This document shows, in pieces, positions 1-7,181 of a DNA stretch of 64,000 bases. The position numbers and the translations under genes are program-made. Every line of letters begins with the position of its first letter. Positions within the stretch are counted from its first letter, which is position 1. Under the pieces are notes generated by a model that made no database searches, had not been told where the DNA came from, and saw nothing but the letters and a program-made list of their open reading frames with translations. The stretch covers positions 30,805 through 94,804 of the forward strand of contig NZ_CAJZAR010000050.1 of the NCBI RefSeq assembly GCF_914484835.1, given 5' to 3'. Source of the stretch: Paraburkholderia tropica (lineage in GTDB: Bacteria > Pseudomonadota > Gammaproteobacteria > Burkholderiales > Burkholderiaceae).

Positions 1-684
<684 letters not shown>

Positions 685-925
685 ACGGTAGTCGTCCTGC
701 AAAATGGGGTGGGTGGCCCGAAACCGGGCGCGTGCGCTGCGCGCGTCGTCGACGCGGCGCATGACGCAGGCGCGCAGGGCGGATCGGGCATGGCTTGCCG
801 GCCTCGGCGGCTGGCGAGCCGCACGATCGGGCCGACTGGCTGTGCGAAACGGCGCGGGCGATGCGTTGCCCGGCGGCCACGGGATTTCCATCTCGTAAAC
901 ATTTAACCACTGCCGCGCGTCGCAG

Positions 926-941
926 GGCAATGGACGTGCCC
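926..941 (-). promoter_or_regulatory. Candidate sigma-54 (-24/-12) promoter reading toward the activator gene
   Basis: On the minus strand the 16 bases read GGGCACGTCCATTGCC. The core GGCACG-N4-TTGC matches the RpoN consensus TGGCACG-N4-TTGCW except for the first and last bases, and GG and GC are exactly ten bases apart. Transcription would begin near 914 and leave a leader of about 230 nt before the ATG at 684. It is a pattern match only; the long leader lowers confidence. Confidence 0.4.
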
Positions 942-1005
942 GGATTGCCGGCGCGCGCGCATGGCCGACAGTGCGCATCGCGTGCGCCGCGCCCGGGCGC
1001 GATAT

Positions 1006-1071
1006 CGGTACGAGCGCGGTACGAGCGCGGTACGAGCGCGGTTCGATAACGGTTCAATAACGGTTCGATAG
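1006..1071. repeat. Six contiguous 11-bp repeat units (3 + 3)
   Basis: Three exact copies of CGGTACGAGCG (1006-1016, 1017-1027, 1028-1038) are followed without a gap by CGGTTCGATAA, CGGTTCAATAA and CGGTTCGATAG (1039-1071). Every unit begins CGGT and has the length of one helical turn, so each motif faces the same side of the helix. The array sits between two divergent sigma-54-like promoters at typical enhancer distance from both. Confidence 0.9.
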
Positions 1072-1164
1072 CGGCTTGTCGCTGGCGTGAAATCGGCGTA
1101 TCACGGGTTTCACGCGCGGCGAGCGTGCAACTTTTGCGCTCGGTCTGCCCGTGCACCCTCGGCC

Positions 1165-1180
1165 TGGCACGTCTCGTGCT
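1165..1180 (+). promoter_or_regulatory. Candidate sigma-54 (-24/-12) promoter for the 1323 gene
   Basis: The bases TGGCACGTCTCGTGCT match TGGCACG-N4-TTGCW with one mismatch (GTGC for TTGC). GG and GC are ten bases apart, as RpoN requires. Transcription would start near 1192, about 130 nt before the start codon at 1323. The 11-bp array lies roughly 120-190 bp upstream of that point. Confidence 0.45.
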
Positions 1181-1322
1181 GCGCAACTTGCACTGTGCGC
1201 GGTCGTCTATCCTACGTGGCGCGGCTTATGTGCCGACAAAGCATGGGCCGTCCCGCACGCGGACGGCGGCCGATTTCGACATTTCCGACCGCATTTCCGA
1301 CAACAAACTGGGAGAGTGCGAC

Positions 1323-1646
1323 ATGGCGAAGAACAGACCTGGATTGATTGGAACCCTCGTGGCGGTGGGCGCGCTCGGCGCGACGGCGGGCATGCTGGCC
1401 TGGCGTTTCGCGCAGCGTCACCGCATGCAGCGTCAGACCGTTCACCGCGAACTGAGCCGCTGGGAAGGCGAGGGCGGCGCGCTGGCGGAGAGCGGCGCAG
1501 CGCCGAACGCAGCGGCCGCAGCAGCCGATGCGATGGCCGCGGGCGTGATGGCGCGGCGCGATACGGTCAATGGCACGGCCGACGAGGCCGCGACCGGCGC
1601 CTGGCCGTTTCCGCAGAGCGGCAGCGATCCGGCCACGCGGCATTGA
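1323..1646 (+). CDS. Small membrane-anchored hypothetical protein
   Basis: This is a 107-residue protein I cannot assign to a named family. The start at 1323 is chosen because GGGAGAG lies just upstream at proper spacing; the longer open frame from 1125 has no such site. One hydrophobic segment (about residues 8-28, Gly/Ala/Leu-rich) follows a short basic N-terminus. It would act as a signal anchor, leaving an Ala/Glu-rich, probably disordered C-terminal tail. A sigma-54-like promoter and a repeat array precede it, and an RpoN-type response regulator follows, so it may belong to a sigma-54 regulon. No enzymatic motif is visible. Confidence 0.7.
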   Translation: MAKNRPGLIGTLVAVGALGATAGMLAWRFAQRHRMQRQTVHRELSRWEGEGGALAESGAAPNAAAAAADAMAAGVMARRDTVNGTADEAATGAWPFPQSGSDPATRH

Positions 1647-2060
1647 TCGGGCGTTGACGAGACATTGATGAGGGCATCGATGTGGCGCTTTCATGCGGCG
1701 CTGAAGCCGTATCGACGTGGCGCGCGCATCCTGCCGACGCGCGCGCCTGGAGGATGGCGGCGAGGCCGGGGCCGCCATGAAGGCGACGCATCCGCATCTC
1801 GAATATGTCTATAATGGCCATATCCACAACAATCGAGGTTCGGGTTGACTGCGGGTCGCGCGATTGTTGCGATCATGCAGCTAAAAGACCACGCTCGCCG
1901 TCCTGAGCGTACCCGGCCGTTTCGCACTCCACTTGCCGTGCCACTCACGCGCCGCGCAGCCCGCGGCGTCGGACTCCGTTGTCCGGCGCGCAGGAATTTG
2001 CCGCGGCGCGGCCTGCTGTGCGCAAGGGAGCCACTCACCTTTCAGGGCTGACGAGACGCG
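1647..2060. other. Gene-free region upstream of the response regulator, with a TATAAT box
   Basis: These 414 bases hold no credible gene. A perfect -10 hexamer TATAAT occurs at 1810-1815, but no good -35 sits 16-18 bp upstream. If used, it would give a leader of about 240 nt before the regulator at 2061. The ribosome site of that gene is weak. Confidence 0.4.
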
Positions 2061-3440
2061 ATGCCACATGTATTGATTGTCGATGACGACGCAGAAACCC
2101 GCGAAGCGCTCGCCGCCGTGGTGGGCGAAGACGGGCTCACCACCGCACAGGCCGGCGACCTGCGCGAAGCGCGCATCCAGCTGATCCGGCAGATGCCGGA
2201 CGTCGTGTTCACCGATCTGAAGCTGCCCGACGGCAGCGGCACCGATCTGTTCCAGGACCTCGATCCGCGCTCGGGCGTGGAACTCGTGGTCATCACCGGT
2301 CACGCGACCGTGGAGACGGCCGTCGACGCGCTCAAGAGCGGCGCGATCGACTATCTCGTGAAGCCGATCAACCTCCAGCGCGTGAAGGCGATTCTCAACC
2401 GCCTGCCGCGCGCGGGCGACCTCAAGGCCGAAATCGGCACGCTGCGCGGCGAACTGCGCCGCATGGGCCGCTTCGGCCTGATGCTCGGCAATTCGCCGGT
2501 CATGCAGGACGTCTACGACCAGATCAGCCGCGTCGCGCCCACGCCCGCGTCGGTGATGCTGGTCGGCGAGTCGGGCACCGGCAAGGAAGTGGCCGCGCAG
2601 ACCATCCATCAGCTGAGCCTGCGCCGCAAGCACGAATTCCTCGCGGTGAACTGCGGCGCGATTTCGCCGAACCTGATCGAATCGGAAATGTTCGGCCACG
2701 AGCGCGGCTCGTTCACGGGCGCGGACCGTCAGCACAAGGGCTATTTCGAGCGCGCGAACGGCGGCACGCTGTTCCTCGACGAAATCACCGAAATGCCGAT
2801 CGAGCTGCAGGTGAAGCTGCTGCGTGTGCTGGAAACCGGGCTGTTCATGCGCGTGGGCACGACCAAGGAAATCGAGACCGACGTGCGCCTGATCGCGGCG
2901 ACCAATCGCGATCCCGAGCAGGCCGTGGCCGAGGGCAAGCTGCGTCTGGACCTGTATCACCGCCTGAACGTGTTTCCGATCAACCTGCCGCCGCTGCGCG
3001 AGCGCGGCAAGGATGTCGAGCTGCTGGCGCAGGCCTTCCTCGACGAACTCAACGAACGCCACGGCACGAAGAAGCAGTTTCCGCCCGCCGTGCGCGAGAT
3101 GCTCGCGGCCTATCCGTGGGCCGGCAACGTGCGCGAGCTGAAGAACTACGTGCAGCGCGCGCACATCATGTCGGGCAACGAGGGCGATCTCACGGCCGCC
3201 GTGCCGTTGCAGATCTCGCTGTCGAAACCGGTGGCGGGCACGGCGGTGACGATTCCGTTCGGCACCTCGCTCGCCGATGCCGATCGTCAGCTGATCCTCG
3301 CGACGCTGGAGCAGTGCGGCGGCGTGAAGACGCGCGCGGCGGAGATTCTCGGCATCAGCCTGAAGACGCTCTACAACCGGCTCGTCGAATACGGCAACGA
3401 GACCGGCAAGGGCGAGACGCCCGCGCGCGCGGGCGCCTGA
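2061..3440 (+). CDS. Sigma-54-dependent response regulator (NtrC family)
   Basis: The 459-residue protein has the classic three-part NtrC layout. The receiver domain (1-115) has acidic residues D8-D10, the phospho-acceptor D52 in VVFTDLKLPDG, the switch T79 and K101. The AAA+ sigma-54 activation domain (about 138-370) has Walker A GESGTGKE (169-176) and GSFTGA (216-221). A C-terminal Fis-type helix-turn-helix ends the protein (about 410-450, ending ILGISLKTLYNRL). No histidine kinase lies beside it, so its sensor is unlinked. Two RpoN-type promoter candidates lie just downstream, ahead of the 3637 gene and otsA, making these natural candidate targets. The family call is secure; the targets are inferred. 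Confidence 0.95.
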   Translation: MPHVLIVDDDAETREALAAVVGEDGLTTAQAGDLREARIQLIRQMPDVVFTDLKLPDGSGTDLFQDLDPRSGVELVVITGHATVETAVDALKSGAIDYLVKPINLQRVKAILNRLPRAGDLKAEIGTLRGELRRMGRFGLMLGNSPVMQDVYDQISRVAPTPASVMLVGESGTGKEVAAQTIHQLSLRRKHEFLAVNCGAISPNLIESEMFGHERGSFTGADRQHKGYFERANGGTLFLDEITEMPIELQVKLLRVLETGLFMRVGTTKEIETDVRLIAATNRDPEQAVAEGKLRLDLYHRLNVFPINLPPLRERGKDVELLAQAFLDELNERHGTKKQFPPAVREMLAAYPWAGNVRELKNYVQRAHIMSGNEGDLTAAVPLQISLSKPVAGTAVTIPFGTSLADADRQLILATLEQCGGVKTRAAEILGISLKTLYNRLVEYGNETGKGETPARAGA

Positions 3441-3493
3441 GGCGCGCGCACTCCACGCACCCCACGCATCCCTTAAGCACCTTCAAGCCACTT

Positions 3494-3547
3494 CACGCCC
3501 GTTCGTGCCGGTACGCGATGTAAATCGCGCCCGGACGAACGGGCGTG
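3494..3547. promoter_or_regulatory. 54-bp dyad, candidate enhancer for a sigma-54 promoter
   Basis: Perfect 13-bp outer arms CACGCCCGTTCGT (3494-3506) and ACGAACGGGCGTG (3535-3547) enclose a second inverted pair, CGCGAT (3514-3519) and ATCGCG (3524-3529). No T-run follows, so a terminator is unlikely. The dyad lies about 65-120 bp upstream of the start predicted from the RpoN promoter at 3586, where upstream activating sequences normally sit. Confidence 0.65.
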
Positions 3548-3585
3548 TTGCAGGGTGCGGCCGCTCCGGTGCGCATCGGCGCGGC

Positions 3586-3601
3586 TGGTATGTCGCTTGC
3601 A
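3586..3601 (+). promoter_or_regulatory. Sigma-54 (-24/-12) promoter for the proline-rich protein gene
   Basis: TGGTATGTCGCTTGCA, preceded by C, satisfies every position of the degenerate RpoN consensus YTGGYAYR-N4-TTGCW. GG and GC are spaced by exactly ten bases. Transcription should begin near 3613, a short leader ahead of the GAGGAG ribosome site and the ATG at 3637. This is the best sigma-54 match I found in the window. Confidence 0.7.
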
Positions 3602-3636
3602 GACGCTGTCATCGACGACCTTTCGAGGAGCGCACG

Positions 3637-4041
3637 ATGCCCAGCTGCAAACAATCCGATCCGCTTCGCTTCAAGCCCTGGCTCGCGCATACGCCGCAGC
3701 CCGACGATCCCCCGCCCAGCGAACCCGGCACGCCCGATGTGCCGCCGGTCGGCGATCCGCCGCCGCAGCCGGCCGAAGTGCCGCGCTCGATCCGCCACTA
3801 TCCGGTGATGCGCGCGCCGGATTCCCTCGCCGATTCCGCCGCCGACGACAGGTCGCGCGTGGCCGCTTACGCGCGTCAGGCGGGCCGCGCGGCGTGGGCG
3901 CGCTGGGCCCGATGGGCCAGCTGGACCTGCCGGCCGGGCGGCGATCGAGGCCTGTCGTCTTCGCCGTCTTCGCCGTCTTCGGGGTCGGAAATGTCGTCGG
4001 CAACCTCGCTGCGACGCGCGCCACTGTTGCAGCATCGGTGA
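3637..4041 (+). CDS. Proline-rich hypothetical protein
   Basis: This 134-residue protein starts at an ATG with GAGGAG six bases upstream. Residues 20-50 are rich in Pro, Asp and Glu (DDPPPSEPGTPDVPP type), followed by a short conserved-looking stretch (PRSIRHYPVMRAPD). The remainder is Arg/Trp/Ser-rich. There is no signal peptide or membrane helix. It resembles short proline-rich proteins of unknown function in Burkholderia relatives. It directly follows a sigma-54 response regulator and has its own sigma-54 promoter and dyad, so it is a likely target of such an activator. The C-terminal third has odd composition and could reflect a shifted reading frame. Confidence 0.65.
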   Translation: MPSCKQSDPLRFKPWLAHTPQPDDPPPSEPGTPDVPPVGDPPPQPAEVPRSIRHYPVMRAPDSLADSAADDRSRVAAYARQAGRAAWARWARWASWTCRPGGDRGLSSSPSSPSSGSEMSSATSLRRAPLLQHR

Positions 4042-4165
4042 TAGTCGCGGTTTTTATGTACGAGTTACAAACCAATCGCCATTTTTACCGGCAAATTCAC
4101 GCGGCGAACCCTAGACTATAAAAACGCCAACGCCGCGTGGCAGCCTTCCCGCAGGAGGCATCGAC

Positions 4166-4456
4166 ATGAGACATCCCGCATTGCGCCGCTCCGCCCGTCA
4201 CTCGGCCCGGCGTGGCTCGCGTGACGGAGAGCAGAAGGGCGCCAGTTTCGCCGATACGGCTTCCGCCGCATCCGGCCCTCCGGGTTCCGCGAGCGTGTCG
4301 GGCGCGACTTCCGGCGCTTCCGGCTACAGCCACGATCCGGCCGGCCAGAATCGCCCCGCGCCCGGCGTACCGCCCGATGGCGAGCACAACCAGGGCGGCG
4401 CGCGTGCCGAAGGGATCGACTATCAGCGCGATCTCGGCTCCGAGCAGGACGCCTGA
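4166..4456 (+). CDS. Small hydrophilic hypothetical protein
   Basis: A 96-residue protein starts after a strong AGGAGG site seven bases upstream. It is hydrophilic and low in complexity: a basic N-terminus (RRSARHSARRGSRD) leads to a Ser/Gly/Ala middle and an acidic tail (GIDYQRDLGSEQDA). It has no membrane segment or recognisable domain and is probably disordered. It lies between the proline-rich gene and otsA on the same strand. Such proteins in soil bacteria are often stress-related, but nothing in the sequence proves a role here. Confidence 0.65.
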   Translation: MRHPALRRSARHSARRGSRDGEQKGASFADTASAASGPPGSASVSGATSGASGYSHDPAGQNRPAPGVPPDGEHNQGGARAEGIDYQRDLGSEQDA

Positions 4457-4636
4457 GCGGCACGTGAACAAGGTGCCTGGGCAGGACGTCTGAGCGGCCA
4501 GTTTGCGGACGCGCTTTCGAGCGTCCGGCGCATCACCGATCGCATTTGCACGGCGCTGTCGCAGCAAGCGCGGCTTGCGGCGGTGCGCACCGATTTCGCC
4601 TGCGCCCCGTTTTCTTCCTTACCCGATCGGGCAAGG

Positions 4637-4652
4637 AGGCACGGGTCTTGCG
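4637..4652 (+). promoter_or_regulatory. Candidate sigma-54 (-24/-12) promoter for otsA
   Basis: AGGCACGGGTCTTGCG contains GGCACG-N4-TTGC, the full RpoN core with correct ten-base spacing. Only the outermost T and W positions differ. The predicted start near 4664 leaves a leader of about 49 nt. A dyad CGGACGC/GCGTCCG (4506-4512 and 4521-4527) lies about 140-160 bp upstream and could be an activator site. Confidence 0.5.
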
Positions 4653-4712
4653 TGCATACCCAAGGCATCGTCCCCGGACGCACGAAACAACGAAACAGGA
4701 GGGTTGGCCGCA

Positions 4713-6317
4713 ATGGGCAGACTGATCGTGGTATCGAATCGCGTGGCACCGACGCAAGAGGGCCGTCCCGCAGCAGGCGGGCTGGCGGTCGGCGTGCTCG
4801 ACGCGCTCAAGGAAACCGGTGGCGTCTGGTTCGGCTGGAGCGGCGAGACCGTCTCGGAGCCGACGGAGCCGGTCATCGAGCAGCAGGGCAGCGTCACCTA
4901 CGCGACGGTAGGACTCACCCGCCGTGACTACGACCAGTACTACAAGGGTTTCTCGAACACGACCCTTTGGCCGACGTTCCACTACCGCAACGACCTCGCG
5001 CGCTACGAGCGTCAGGAGTACGGCGGCTATCTGCGCGTGAACGTCACGCTCGCGCGCCAGCTCAAGCCGCTGATCCAGCCCGACGACATCATCTGGGTTC
5101 ACGACTATCACCTGATTCCGTTCGCGCGCTGCCTGCGCGATCTGGGCGTGAAGAACCCGATCGGCTTCTTCCTGCACATTCCGCTGCCGGTGCCGGAAGT
5201 GATGCGCTCGGTGCCGCCGCACGAAGAACTGATGAAGTTCATGTGCCACTACGACGTGGTCGGCTTCCAGACCGACGCGGACCGTCAGGCGTTCCTCGAC
5301 TACATCGAGCGCGGCGGCCACGGCACCGCGAGCGACGACGGCATGGTGCACGCGTGGGACCGCTTCCTGAAAGTGGGCACCTACCCGATCGGCATCTATC
5401 CCGACGTGATCGCGAAGTCGGCGGCGCAGTTCACCGACCGCAAGCCGGTGCGCAGCCTGCGCGACGCGATGCGCGGACGCAAGCTCATCATGAGCGTCGA
5501 CCGTCTCGACTATTCGAAGGGGCTCGCGGAGCGCTTCCAGGCGTTCGAGCGCATGCTGCAAAACGGGCCGGGCTGGCATGGCCGTGTTTCGCTGTTGCAG
5601 ATCGCGCCGCCGACGCGCTCCGACGTGCAGACCTATCAGACCATTCGCCGCAATCTCGAAGGCGAGGCCGGGCGCATCAACGGACGCTTCGCGCAGCTCG
5701 ACTGGACGCCGATTCAATACCTCAACCGCAAGTACGAACGCAATCTGCTGATGGCGCTGTTCCGCCAGGCGCAGGTCGGCTATGTCGCGCCGCTGCGCGA
5801 CGGCATGAACCTCGTCGCGAAGGAATATGTGGCGTCGCAGAATCCCGATGATCCGGGCGTGCTGGTGCTCTCGCAGTTCGCGGGCGCGGCCGAGCAGTTG
5901 CCTGGCGCTTTGGTTGTGAATCCTTACGATCTGAATCAGACCGCCGAGGCGCTCGAGCGCGCGCTCTCGATGCCGCACGCCGAGCGCCAGTCGCGCTACG
6001 AGGACATGATGGCGTCGATGCGCGAGAACAATCTCTCGGTGTGGCGCGATACCTTCCTCGCCGATCTGCGCAGCGTGGCGACGGCGGCTTCGGTCACGGC
6101 CACGGCGAAGGCGCGCAGCGCCGCGCCGGTGGCGCCGGTTGCTTCGATCGCGCCGGTTTCGCCGCTTTCGCCGGTTTCTCCGGCTGCGACGATCAAGGCG
6201 GTGACGAAGCCCGCGCAGGCGGCGCAAGCCGACGCGCCCGCGAAAGCTGCGGTGAAGGCCGCGCCGCCGGTGGCATCGGCGTCCGCATCGGTGGTCGGCA
6301 AGGCGAAGGCGCAGTGA
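4713..6317 (+). CDS. otsA: Alpha,alpha-trehalose-phosphate synthase (UDP-forming)
   Basis: OtsA transfers glucose from UDP-glucose to glucose 6-phosphate, the committed step of trehalose synthesis in the cytoplasm. The 534-residue protein opens with MGRLIVVSNRVAPTQ and carries the GT20 signatures VHDYHLIPF and VDRLDYSKGL, the latter with the Arg/Lys pair that binds phosphate. A GGMNLV-type donor-site motif appears as DGMNLVAKEYVASQ. The start at 4713 has AGGAGGG upstream; the longer open frame from 4503 does not. The family is usually near 470 residues. Here a tail of roughly 65 Ala/Pro/Val/Lys-rich residues is added, probably disordered. No otsB phosphatase is adjacent. A sigma-54-like promoter lies just upstream. 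Confidence 0.96.
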   Translation: MGRLIVVSNRVAPTQEGRPAAGGLAVGVLDALKETGGVWFGWSGETVSEPTEPVIEQQGSVTYATVGLTRRDYDQYYKGFSNTTLWPTFHYRNDLARYERQEYGGYLRVNVTLARQLKPLIQPDDIIWVHDYHLIPFARCLRDLGVKNPIGFFLHIPLPVPEVMRSVPPHEELMKFMCHYDVVGFQTDADRQAFLDYIERGGHGTASDDGMVHAWDRFLKVGTYPIGIYPDVIAKSAAQFTDRKPVRSLRDAMRGRKLIMSVDRLDYSKGLAERFQAFERMLQNGPGWHGRVSLLQIAPPTRSDVQTYQTIRRNLEGEAGRINGRFAQLDWTPIQYLNRKYERNLLMALFRQAQVGYVAPLRDGMNLVAKEYVASQNPDDPGVLVLSQFAGAAEQLPGALVVNPYDLNQTAEALERALSMPHAERQSRYEDMMASMRENNLSVWRDTFLADLRSVATAASVTATAKARSAAPVAPVASIAPVSPLSPVSPAATIKAVTKPAQAAQADAPAKAAVKAAPPVASASASVVGKAKAQ

Positions 6318-6361
6318 TGGCGATGCGCGTCGTCGTCACGCGTTAGCGTTCGCGGCGCGGC

Positions 6362-6385
6362 GTCCCGATATCGCGATATCGGGAC
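6362..6385. repeat. Perfect 24-bp palindrome downstream of otsA
   Basis: GTCCCGATATCG is followed directly by its reverse complement CGATATCGGGAC, with no spacer. It lies between the otsA stop codon and the terminator. It could be a protein-binding site or part of the RNA 3-prime end. Confidence 0.85.
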
Positions 6386-6407
6386 TTACGGCACACGGTT
6401 CACCCCC

Positions 6408-6434
6408 CGGCGGCTTTCGAGCCGCCGTTTTTTT
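6408..6434 (+). terminator. Rho-independent terminator of otsA
   Basis: Stem CGGCGGCT/AGCCGCCG with a TTCG tetraloop is followed by seven T. It is a textbook intrinsic terminator. Confidence 0.93.
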
Positions 6435-6459
6435 GCGCGCGCCGATGCACAGGCCCCGC

Positions 6460-7017
6460 TCAGGCGCGCTGTACGCCCGCTTCGGCGAACGGATGCGGCG
6501 CGACCGTCGGATCGAAATCCGCCCAGTGGCCGCCGTGCCATTGGCCCGAGGCGCGCTCGATATCGTCGGCGCCTGCTTCGCGCAGCACGTCGGCGGCGAC
6601 GGTCTGGTTATCGGGGCTCACGTGGACGGTGAGCAGCACGCCCGACTGGCGCGTCTCGTGATGCACGCGCTCCTCGTGCTCGCTCGCGCGGTGCCAGCCC
6701 GAGCCGATGCGCGCGCCGAGCCACGCGCCCACGCCCGCCGCGATCACCACCGAGGGCAGCGACGCCGACAGCAGCGCGCCGAACAGCGCGACGCCCGCCA
6801 CGGCGCCGGCGACCGCGCCCAGCGTGAGATTGCGTATTCGATGCGGCGGCGCGGCCGCGACGGCCACGGGATGCGGCGTGTGGCGCGCGTGCTGTCCGCG
6901 CGGATTGACGAAGAACAGGTTGACGTCTTCTTCGACGAAGCCGCGCGCGAACAGCTTTTCGGCGACGGTTTCGGCGGCGGGGAAGGTCGTGAAGCGCCCG
7001 GCGACGATCAGTGACAT
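6460..7017 (-). CDS. Glycine-zipper-containing conserved hypothetical protein
   Basis: This 185-residue protein starts with MSLIVAGRF at 7017. AAGGGGG lies at good spacing from that ATG, whereas the in-frame ATG at 7023 is too close. The N-terminal segment (VAGRFTTFPAAETVAEKLFARGF) resembles the short alpha/beta modules of general-stress proteins. The central region (about 75-110) is a Gly/Ala-rich double helix (LGAVAGAVAGVALFGALL... VGAWLGARIG) typical of glycine zippers that insert in membranes. The C-terminal part repeats the VTVHVSPDN...ADVLREAGADDIERA pattern of the same family. It is convergent with otsA across the terminator. Function is unknown; a role in stress or the envelope is a guess. 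Confidence 0.8.
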   Translation of the reverse strand: MSLIVAGRFTTFPAAETVAEKLFARGFVEEDVNLFFVNPRGQHARHTPHPVAVAAAPPHRIRNLTLGAVAGAVAGVALFGALLSASLPSVVIAAGVGAWLGARIGSGWHRASEHEERVHHETRQSGVLLTVHVSPDNQTVAADVLREAGADDIERASGQWHGGHWADFDPTVAPHPFAEAGVQRA

Positions 7018-7181
7018 GGGCATCCCCCTTGTGCAAGGTTGACCCACTGAAGGAACGCGCGCCGCGCGTGCGGCGCGCCGTAATCCCATGTTAGTGCGTG
7101 CTTTTGAGAAGCGTGAGCCGATCGACGCGTGCGCTGCGGATTGCCTCGGTCGTCACTGCCTCTGCCACCCGGGTCGCTACC

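Larger units (their letters stand above)
685..1322. other. Gene-free regulatory region between divergent genes
   Basis: I find no convincing gene in these 638 bases. The frames that are open here show no ribosome site and have shadow-type composition. The region holds a six-unit 11-bp repeat array and a sigma-54-like promoter candidate on each strand, described separately. The organisation suggests a shared upstream activating region. Confidence 0.6.

Noticed and set aside
4533..6227. Long minus-strand open frame opposite otsA (564 codons)
   Set aside because: Arg/His/Ala-rich shadow composition, no ribosome site, and the plus strand encodes an unmistakable OtsA. The same applies to long antisense frames opposite parE (16901-18916), parC (18919-21318) and ftsK.
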